Shown here one piece after another: positions 57,709 to 64,000 of a stretch of DNA of 64,000 nucleotides. Location: the NCBI RefSeq assembly GCF_000477435.1, contig NC_022576.1, positions 1,674,001-1,738,000 on the forward strand, given 5' to 3'. The position numbers and the translations under genes were made by a program. This DNA is from Candidatus Symbiobacter mobilis CR. Its GTDB lineage: Bacteria; Pseudomonadota; Gammaproteobacteria; Burkholderiales; Burkholderiaceae_C. The notes beneath the pieces are model-generated. The model worked only from the letters and a program-made list of their open reading frames with translations, made no database searches and had not been told where the DNA came from. Numbering within the stretch: the stretch's first letter is position 1; the number at the start of each line of letters is the position of its first letter.

Positions 57709-59144
57709 ATGGAGACTTATGGGCAAAGCTATTCCCTTTCGGAAATGCGCCGAATTGGTATGAAAAAATTCGACCTCAATATTGAAAAAATATTGGAAAG
57801 CTGGGAATTGTGCCACGCAATCAGAGAAATTATTGCTAATGCGCTGGACGAGCAGCTACTTACGCAAACAAAAGATGTGTGTATTTCCCAAATAGGAAAT
57901 GCTTGGATAATACGCGATTATGGGCGCGGTCTAAAATACACACATCTTACTCAAAATGAGAATCAGGAAAAAATTGATAATGGCAACGTAATTGGAAAAT
58001 TTGGCATAGGTCTAAAAGATGCGTTAGCAACTTTTGACAGGAAAGGCGTAATTGTAACAGCAAAATCTAAACACAACATAATCAGAACAGAGCAATCTAC
58101 AAAGCAGGGGTTTCATGATGTCAAAACTCTGCACGCAGTCATTAAAGAATCTCATGAATCAAACTTTGTTGGCACTGAGTTTGAATTGATAGGTGTCTCA
58201 GAAAGGGACATTGATGCTGCAAAAAACTTTTCCTAAAATTTTCTGAGGAAAAAATAGTCGCAGACACCAAGTATGGGCAGATTATCAGTAACGGAAATAA
58301 TATAGGGTATATTTATATCAACGGAGTAAAAGTTTCCGAAGAGGAAAATTTTCTGTTTAGTTACAACATAACAGCGATAACTGCATCGATTAAGAAAGCA
58401 ATCAATAGAGAGAGAGCCAATGTTGGTCGAAGCGCATACGCCGATTCGATTAAGAAAATATTACTTGCATCAAAAACGGAAGAGGTTGCCAAAACTCTTA
58501 TGGAAGATTTGCAAAATATCAGCAATGGAACTGCACGGGATGAACTATCATGGATCGATGTTCAGGAGCATTCAGTAAAAATATTGAACCAACAAGGGAA
58601 ATATCTTTTTATTACGCCATTAGAAGCAATGGAACATTCGGGCATGATCGACAAGGCAAAGAGCAGCGATCATGAAATTATAATTATTCCAGAAAATCTA
58701 AAACAAAAGATACAGGGCGCAAAAGATTCGTCGGGAGACCCAATAACTGATATTGATCAATTTTTTGCGAGCTATTACGATAGCTACGAATTTACATTTG
58801 TTGATATAAGAACATTAACAGATCAAGAGAAGGCAATTTACTATTTTACACCAAAAATCGTGAAACTGTTTGGCGGGCTGCCAGGAACTGTACAGTCCAT
58901 TAAAATTTCATCAACAATGAGAAAAGACATTTTCTCAAATGTAGAAACACTTGGCTGCTGGGACAGAAAATCAAATTTGATCATCATGTCACGCAAGTCA
59001 CTAAAATCGCTTAACGTCTACTCAGGCACGCTAATACATGAATTGATTCATGCAAAAACAGGACATTGTGATGTTACGCGAGATTTTGAAATCGCTTTAA
59101 CCGACAATATCGGGAATCTTTGTCAGCAATTGCTAGTAAATTGA
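57709..59144 (+). pseudogene. GHKL ATPase fused to an HExxH metallopeptidase-like domain, one frameshift
   Basis: AT-rich gene unlike its surroundings. Frame 1 (57709-58236; more likely start at 57760, MKKFDLNIEK) is a GHKL/HSP90-like ATPase: EIIANALDEQ, DYGRGL, IGKFGIGLKDAL. After an A-run at 58221 the frame drops by one base and continues LFLKFSEEKIVADTKYGQ, through INGVKVSEEENFLF and RERANVGRSAYADSI (ATP-lid-like arginines), into 58500-59144. It ends with GTLIHELIHAKTGHCDVTRD then FEIALTD: an HExxH zinc motif with a possible third ligand. With the lost base restored it would be one protein of ~478 residues. Function unknown; a phage-borne or defence role is inferred from its place between two C4-like RNAs. 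Confidence 0.75.
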
Positions 59145-59165
59145 AATTTGGTAGGCAGACTGTGC

Positions 59166-59360
59166 GGGTTAGCGAACCGGACATAGGAACCGGCACACCT
59201 TGCGGTGTCCCACACAGCCTGCCAAAAAGGAGACCGTGCCCGCGCAACACGGGAATAAAAAAACCGCGAACCTGTTTTATGGGTGGCGCGGTTGCTGCGC
59301 CTATGTTCGGGTCGCTAAACCCGTGTCGCGCATGTGCGCGACATGGGGAATGTAGCACAA
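59166..59360 (-). ncRNA. C4-like phage antisense RNA, copy 2
   Basis: On the minus strand: TTGTGCTACATTCC (59347-59360), hairpin TGTCGCGC/GCGCGACA, then a ~22-bp long-range stem between 59300-59322 and 59166-59187 (GGGTTTAGCGACCCG... / ...CGGTTCGCTAACCC). It encloses hairpins with a U-run (AACCGCG...CGCGGTTTTTTT), a CCGTG/CACGG hairpin and an ACACC/GGTGT hairpin. A -35-like TTGATT lies 18 bp before TACATT. Same architecture as copy 1 with different sequence. On its downstream side lies only the opposite-strand ATPase gene. Confidence 0.65.
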
Positions 59361-59404
59361 GTTTCTGATCGAAATCAATAGGCGCGGGGAAGTTTATATC
59401 TTTA

Positions 59405-59434
59405 TTGATCCATCTGTATCATTTTTGGTATAGA
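59405..59434 (+). promoter_or_regulatory. Putative sigma-70 promoter of hicAB
   Basis: TTGATC (59405-59410), 18-bp spacer, TATAGA (59429-59434), 8 bp before the hicA ATG, so the transcript would be nearly leaderless. Local sequence is AT-rich. Confidence 0.5.
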
Positions 59435-59442
59435 ATTGTTCC

Positions 59443-59628
59443 ATGAACGGGAAGCAGGTCATTGCCAAACTCAAAGCGGAAGGGTGGAGGCAGGATCGAA
59501 TCCACGGAAGCCACCATGTCATGATCAAAGGAAGCGTGGCTGTACCGGTTCCCGTGCATGGCACCAAAGACCTAGGCCCAGGACTGCTGGCAAACATTGC
59601 ACGACAGACTGGCGTGAAACTGAAATAA
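59443..59628 (+). CDS. hicA: HicA toxin
   Basis: 61 residues, a double-stranded-RNA-binding-like mRNA interferase. Family pattern: NGKQVIAKLKAEGWRQDRIHGSHHVM with the catalytic histidine in GSHH, then PVPVHGTKDLGPGLLANIAR. Full length. It lies 9 bp before hicB, the usual toxin-first order, in the prophage remnant. HicB should repress the promoter upstream. Confidence 0.94.
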   Translation: MNGKQVIAKLKAEGWRQDRIHGSHHVMIKGSVAVPVPVHGTKDLGPGLLANIARQTGVKLK

Positions 59629-59637
59629 GGAGATTGG

Positions 59638-60054
59638 ATGCAAACAACCTACCCCGCTCTGGTAACACACCAAGACAACGGAGCTTTGCTCGTCACATTT
59701 ATCGATTTGCCCGACACCTTTACCGAGGGCGATACGTTGGAGGATGCGTTGTTCAACGGCACGGAAGTGCTTTCGGCAATGTTGGGTTGGCACTTGGATC
59801 AGGGAAGCGCCATTCCACAGCCAAGCGTTGGGGTTGCGGGCGCGTACTACATCGCCCCAGATGCCAAAACACAGTCTGCCCTATTGCTGCGTTGCGCCCG
59901 TGGTGATCGCCCCGTGGCCGACTTGGCCAGAGGCTTGGGTACATCGTGGGCGGCAGCCCAACGCCTTGAAGACCCGCACCATTGGCCCAGCCTAAAGCAG
60001 CTTGACCGCGCGGCCCGTGTATTTGGAAAGCGCCTTGTTTTGAGCGTGGAGTAA
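59638..60054 (+). CDS. hicB: HicB antitoxin
   Basis: 138 residues. The N-terminal partial RNase H fold (YPALVTHQDNGALLVTFIDLP, EGDTLEDALFNGTEVL) blocks HicA, and the C-terminal helix-turn-helix (VADLARGLGTSWAAAQRLE) binds the operator. Both parts are present, so the pair is likely functional. Confidence 0.93.
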   Translation: MQTTYPALVTHQDNGALLVTFIDLPDTFTEGDTLEDALFNGTEVLSAMLGWHLDQGSAIPQPSVGVAGAYYIAPDAKTQSALLLRCARGDRPVADLARGLGTSWAAAQRLEDPHHWPSLKQLDRAARVFGKRLVLSVE

Positions 60055-60101
60055 TCTAGCCAGTAGCCTTCCTACAGAAAGCCAGCAAAATGTCGCAATG
60101 G

Positions 60102-60941
60102 CTACACCGGCGCACCCGTATTGCTAGGCCCGCCAAGTACACCGGAATGCGCATGGGTATCGCCCACATTCTTGCTATTGTGGGTAAGGCCACCGCCATG
60201 GATGGATACCACGCCATTGATTGTCACCGTGGGGGCGTTGATCGTCATGCTGCCATCCACGTTCCATGTTGCATTGCCCGCAGTGTCGATGCCCAAATTG
60301 CCGGAATGCGAAAGCGATACGTTCCCGCCGGTATCCACGTGCAGCGTGCTTTTCCCGGCAGTCCGTACCGTCAACGCCCCCACGTGGTCAAGCGATACAT
60401 CACCATCCGGGCTGATTCGTAGCGTGGCCTGCACCCCGGCACTGTTCGCCACCGTTGCAGCCAGCCATACCCGGCGGTTCTTGTTGCGCGTGATCTTCCA
60501 CAGCCCGTCAAAATCCTTCCCGGTCAAATCCTCATGCTCTGGCTGTTCCGCAATGCGCAGGAACGTGCCGGAAGGGTGGGCATACTCGGTATTCCCGGCA
60601 TCGTCCGTCGTGCGGTACACGTCCGAAGCATGGCGCTCCACGCGGAAATTGCGCCGGTCAAAGGCGATCTCCGTCACCTGGGGGGGCAGAAACCCGATAA
60701 CCAGATACCCGCCCCCCGCCGTGCGTGCCAAAACCGCAAAGGCATCCCGCGTGCGGCTTCCCTCGCTTTCCCATTCATTCCCCTCTGGCTCGTGCAAGTC
60801 TGCCACCCCGGAGGATGTCGTCATCATCGGAGACAGCACGGGGACGCCGGTCAATCTGGAACCGTCATACACCAGCAGCACATCCAACGAATTGTCATGC
60901 TGATGCACATCAATCACGCGCCCGACAAATAGCCATTCCAT
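60102..60941 (-). CDS. Phage baseplate assembly / tail spike protein (gpV-like)
   Basis: 279 residues. An N-terminal OB-like domain (GRVIDVHQHDNSLDVLLVYD, VPVLSPMM) is followed by a long C-terminal beta-helical part with repeated short strands (GGNVSLSHSGNLGIDTAGNA). The end has the apical metal motif GDTHAHSGVLGG typical of contractile-tail spike tips. It is transcribed leftward like the antirepressor genes. No neighbouring tail gene remains, so it is a stranded piece of the prophage. Confidence 0.85.
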   Translation of the reverse strand: MEWLFVGRVIDVHQHDNSLDVLLVYDGSRLTGVPVLSPMMTTSSGVADLHEPEGNEWESEGSRTRDAFAVLARTAGGGYLVIGFLPPQVTEIAFDRRNFRVERHASDVYRTTDDAGNTEYAHPSGTFLRIAEQPEHEDLTGKDFDGLWKITRNKNRRVWLAATVANSAGVQATLRISPDGDVSLDHVGALTVRTAGKSTLHVDTGGNVSLSHSGNLGIDTAGNATWNVDGSMTINAPTVTINGVVSIHGGGLTHNSKNVGDTHAHSGVLGGPSNTGAPV

Positions 60942-60958
60942 GCTCAGTACACCCCTAG

Positions 60959-60981
60959 CCCCTCTCCCGCTGGGCGAGGGG
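60959..60981. repeat. Small palindromic extragenic repeat, second copy
   Basis: CCCCTC / GAGGGG hairpin around TCCCGCTGGGC. Sister of 21982-22002 with matched stem changes. It lies between the phage spike gene and the ribonuclease gene, close to the right border of the prophage remnant. Confidence 0.45.
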
Positions 60982-61023
60982 AGCAATAGTTCTCAGCCAT
61001 ACCGAACCTGGGAGAATGCTCCC

Positions 61024-63168
61024 ATGCATTTGCTTATCGAAGAAGCCGGCAAGTTCCACGTCGGCAGGCTGCTGACCAAGACCGATACCTCCAGCCAGGT
61101 CGAGCTGGATAGCGGGCGGCGTCTGAAGGTCAAGGCGACCAATATCTTGCTTTCCATCGAGACAACCGACCCTGTGGCATGGCTTGCACAAGCTCGGCAC
61201 GTGGGCACAGAGGTAGACATCCCCGTAGCCTGGGAGTTCGCGCCGGAAGAAGATTTCGACTTTGGCGAGCTGGCGCGGGAATACTTTTCCGCACACCCCA
61301 GCCCCCTGGAGCAAGCCGGGATGCTGTTTGCCCTGCACGGCGCGCCGCACTACTTTCGCCGTGCGGGCCGGGGCCGTTTCCGCAAGGCCAGCGCGCAAAC
61401 GGTGGCCTTGGCGCTGGCGGCGATAGAAAAGAAAAAGCAGGTCGCCCAGCAGATTCGCGCCTGGTCTGACGCACTGTGCAACGCCGAATGCCCCGCGCCG
61501 ATCCGCGAGCAGCTCCACAAAATCCTATTCAAGCCGGACAAAACCTCCGCGCCATACCAGGCAGTGGTCGATGCCTCGCGCAGGGCGCAGTGTGCTCCGC
61601 TCGACCTGCTGGTACGCGCAGGGGCCATCGATTCGGCCTACCAGTTCCACTGGAAACGCTTTCTGCTCGAACACTTTCCGCAAGGCACTGCGTTCCCCCG
61701 AATCGATCTATCGACCCTGCCCAACTCGTGGGAAGAGCTGCCTTTGTCGCCGGTGCGTGCGTTGTCGATCGACGATTCATCGACAACGGAAATCGACGAT
61801 GCGCTCTCCGTGCAAGGGCTGGGGGAAGACATCGTCACCGTTGGCATCCATATCGCCATTCCAGGGTTGGGCATTGAGCCAGGCGATGCCATCGACGCCC
61901 TATGCCGCGCCCGTCTATCGACCGTCTACGTTCCCGGCCACAAAGTCACGATGCTGCCCGACGCAGTGGTCGAACGCTTCACCCTGCAGGAAGGCCGCAA
62001 CTGCCCTGCGCTCTCGCTGTACCTGCGGGTGCGTGCGGATTCGCTCGACATCGTCGAACGGAGCACACGCATCGAGCAAGTGCATATCGAAGCCAACCTC
62101 CGCCATGACCGGCTCGACGGCATCGTCACCCCAGAATGGCTCGATGGGCGGACGCAAGTAGGCACCACGGATGGCATGGATAGGGTGGATAGCGTCGATG
62201 GTGGCGCCGGTGCAGAGGGCGTGGAGCGCTACCGCAGCGCGTTGTCGTTGCTCTATCGCCTGGCCCAACGGCTGCACGCAGACCGAGAGGCCGTTCGCGG
62301 CAAACCCGAATCCTTAGGGCATCCAGACTACAACTTTCGCTTGATGCGCGCCGATGCCCACTCCGACGCAGAACCCGATGGCAGCGAGTGGGTCGAGATC
62401 GGCGTGCGTCGCCGTGGCGCCCCGCTCGACCTGATCGTTTCCGAGGCGATGATCGTCGCCAACAGCACCTGGGGGGCGTGGCTGGCCGAACTGGGCGTGG
62501 CGGGGATCTATCGGGGGCAACCCGCGCTGGCGCCCGGCGTCAAGGTGCGCATGAGCACCAAACCGCAAATCCATGCGGGAATGGGCGTTCGCGACTACGC
62601 TTGGAGCAGCTCCCCACTGCGGCGGTACGTCGACCTCGTCAACCAGTGGCAACTCATCGCGTGCGTGCGGCACGGGACGACCGCGCGACTGGCCGCCCCG
62701 TTTCCGGCGCGGGATACCCGGCTGTTCGCCATCCTCTCGGACTTCGACGCCACCTACTCTGCGTACCGCGACGTGCAGAACGCGCTGGAACGGTTTTGGA
62801 CGCTGCGCTACCTGCAACAACGTGGCGTGGCCGAACTTGAGGCCCTCGTCCTGCGCGAAGGGCTTGTGCGTGCGCTCGAACTCCCCTTGGTGCTGACCCT
62901 GGTACAGGCGCCGGTGCTGGAGCGGGGTGATCGGGTTCGGGTACGGCTGGACAAGATCGACGAGGTGTCGCTCGAAGTGCGCGCCATCTATGTCTCGACG
63001 CTGGACGACGACGCCCAGGACTTGGAGAACCTGGCCGACGACGAGGACGAAGCGCTCCCCACTGCGATCACCATCGACGTCGACCTGGCAGACGCTCCCG
63101 AAGACGCCGGTACCACCGACACGACCGACAACACCGTCGCCACCGAAGACGGTACCCTGCCCACGTGA
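61024..63168 (+). CDS. RNase II/R-family exoribonuclease
   Basis: 714 residues. The RNB domain has the catalytic aspartates in SIDDSSTTEIDDALSV (~250-265). Downstream, FTLQEGRNCPALSLYLRVR, MSTKPQIHAGMG and YAWSSSPLRRYVDLVNQW are typical of the family. The N-terminal region (MHLLIEEAGKFHVGRLLT) is the SmB-like/winged part seen in the Burkholderiales version. The ATG at 61024 precedes this and is preferred to an earlier in-frame ATG at 60940 that overlaps the phage gene. The acidic C-terminal tail (~40 residues) is low-complexity. It is followed 4 bp later by the TonB-like gene. Confidence 0.9.
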   Translation: MHLLIEEAGKFHVGRLLTKTDTSSQVELDSGRRLKVKATNILLSIETTDPVAWLAQARHVGTEVDIPVAWEFAPEEDFDFGELAREYFSAHPSPLEQAGMLFALHGAPHYFRRAGRGRFRKASAQTVALALAAIEKKKQVAQQIRAWSDALCNAECPAPIREQLHKILFKPDKTSAPYQAVVDASRRAQCAPLDLLVRAGAIDSAYQFHWKRFLLEHFPQGTAFPRIDLSTLPNSWEELPLSPVRALSIDDSSTTEIDDALSVQGLGEDIVTVGIHIAIPGLGIEPGDAIDALCRARLSTVYVPGHKVTMLPDAVVERFTLQEGRNCPALSLYLRVRADSLDIVERSTRIEQVHIEANLRHDRLDGIVTPEWLDGRTQVGTTDGMDRVDSVDGGAGAEGVERYRSALSLLYRLAQRLHADREAVRGKPESLGHPDYNFRLMRADAHSDAEPDGSEWVEIGVRRRGAPLDLIVSEAMIVANSTWGAWLAELGVAGIYRGQPALAPGVKVRMSTKPQIHAGMGVRDYAWSSSPLRRYVDLVNQWQLIACVRHGTTARLAAPFPARDTRLFAILSDFDATYSAYRDVQNALERFWTLRYLQQRGVAELEALVLREGLVRALELPLVLTLVQAPVLERGDRVRVRLDKIDEVSLEVRAIYVSTLDDDAQDLENLADDEDEALPTAITIDVDLADAPEDAGTTDTTDNTVATEDGTLPT

Positions 63169-63172
63169 AGGC

Positions 63173-64000
63173 GTGAACCTACGGTCGATCAGTACCTTCG
63201 AGTGGGCGCTCGGCATCTCGCTGCTGTTGCATGCAGTGGCGCTGAGCGTGCGCTTGGTCGATCCGCAGGCGCTGGACAGCGTGTTCGAGCACACCTCGCT
63301 CGACGTCATCCTCGTCAATGCGCGCAGCACGGAACACCCCCAGGCCGCACAAGCCATTGCCCAGGCCAACCTCGTCGGCGGTGGCGATGCCGCAGCGGGG
63401 CGTGCAACAAGCCCTACCCCCCCGGCGCACACCACGGTCGATGCCGCCGATGACGAGGACACGCAGCAACGGCAGCTTGCGTCGCTGGAAGCGCAACAGC
63501 GGCAGATCCTCACCCAACTGCGCGGCACCCTGCGGGCCATGGCGCAGACCACAGCCCGCAAGGCCGAGGCCGAAGACGCGCAACAGCGCAAGCAACGCCA
63601 GCTCGTCGAAATGCTGGCCGAAATCGAGCGGCGCATCCAGCGCGAAAACGCCCGCCCACGCAAGCGCTACATCAGCCCCACGACCCGCGAAGCCGTCTAC
63701 GCCCTCTACTACGACCACCTGCGCCGCGCCATCGAAGAACAGGGAACGCTGCACTTTCCCGAAACCCAGGGCCGCAAGCTGTATGGGGAGCTGCTGATGT
63801 CGATCACCATCGACACGCACGGCACGGTGCTGGATACCCGCATTGAACACAGTTCCGGGCAACGTGCGCTCGATTTGCATGCGCAACGCATCGTTCGCAG
63901 CGCAGCGCCCTTTGGCCGCTTTACCGAGGCCATGCGCAAGCAGTCCGACCAGATCGTCGTGATTTCCCGCTTCCAGTTCACCCGCGAGGAAGGGTTTGCC
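63173..64000 (+). CDS. TonB-family energy transducer (3' end outside window)
   Basis: GTG start 4 bp after the ribonuclease stop; open to the window edge (276 codons). A single N-terminal membrane helix (FEWALGISLLLHAVALSVRL) is followed by an Ala/Gln-rich coiled-coil linker (~75-160) and a TonB C-terminal domain (YGELLMSITIDTHGTVLDTRI, SSGQRALDLHAQRIVRSAAP). It would link inner-membrane energy to outer-membrane receptors; no exbBD is visible. Ribonuclease-tonB is a common order in Burkholderiales. Confidence 0.85.
   Translation, partial: MNLRSISTFEWALGISLLLHAVALSVRLVDPQALDSVFEHTSLDVILVNARSTEHPQAAQAIAQANLVGGGDAAAGRATSPTPPAHTTVDAADDEDTQQRQLASLEAQQRQILTQLRGTLRAMAQTTARKAEAEDAQQRKQRQLVEMLAEIERRIQRENARPRKRYISPTTREAVYALYYDHLRRAIEEQGTLHFPETQGRKLYGELLMSITIDTHGTVLDTRIEHSSGQRALDLHAQRIVRSAAPFGRFTEAMRKQSDQIVVISRFQFTREEGFA

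Overview
The window looks like a chromosomal segment of a GC-rich betaproteobacterium of the order Burkholderiales, most like the Comamonadaceae. The basis is the run of core genes (DUF2782-thrB-BPSS1780 membrane protein, tusA-selU, yqgE-ruvX-pyrR-pyrB-pyrC', recG, topB, birA, ribonuclease-tonB), the class A aspartate carbamoyltransferase with an inactive dihydroorotase partner, and the codon use. This is inference from gene content; no ribosomal RNA is present to fix it.

Layout. 1-33.3 kb is mostly host chromosome with an unusual load of signalling genes: a GGDEF/EAL protein cut by the left edge, the pyrimidine operon, a photolyase, an HD-GYP protein with a dead receiver, a glutamine amidotransferase-plsY pair, a lone BLUF photoreceptor, a response regulator-cheC-diguanylate cyclase operon, a murU-like uridylyltransferase, pepP, gshA, aroD, and then a same-strand array of hybrid kinase, two HD-GYP regulators, a second hybrid kinase and a degenerate GGDEF/EAL protein (18.6-29.0 kb). 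A NUDIX gene, an AT-rich CZB-domain gene behind an 8-bp tandem repeat, and an intact CHASE-GGDEF-EAL protein follow. 33.7-38.3 kb holds a DUF4143-type ATPase, selU, tusA and the thrB operon.

38.4-44.5 kb is a decayed accessory island. It has an IS3 remnant, a truncated methyltransferase-like restriction gene, the intact mobile mystery A/B (HTH + Fic) pair, an IS66-like transposase wreck, an ATPase wreck, a NYN/PIN protein, an Mrr-like nuclease read in four frame segments, and a PIN toxin-antitoxin pair. Core genes resume with recG, topB (fused to a SWIB domain), birA and a SPOR-like gene (44.6-51.7 kb).

51.7-60.95 kb is a prophage remnant. An IS607-type element (serine recombinase + TnpB) abuts the end of a tail gene. 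Next come a phage barnase/EndoU-like nuclease, an antirepressor, and two structured RNAs that look like phage C4 antisense RNAs. Between the two RNAs sit an IS5-family element and a strikingly AT-rich gene coding for a GHKL ATPase joined to an HExxH metallopeptidase-like end, with one frameshift. hicAB and a baseplate/spike protein close the remnant. Host genes (RNase II family, TonB) finish the window.

Themes. There are at least eight cyclic-di-GMP or light/receiver signalling genes in 33 kb. A 103-bp MITE-like element occurs in two full copies and one solo end. The most interesting unexplained object is the GHKL-HExxH gene bracketed by the two C4-like RNAs. Several apparent frameshifts fall in homopolymer runs inside AT-rich cargo genes, so some pseudogenes here may be sequencing artefacts.
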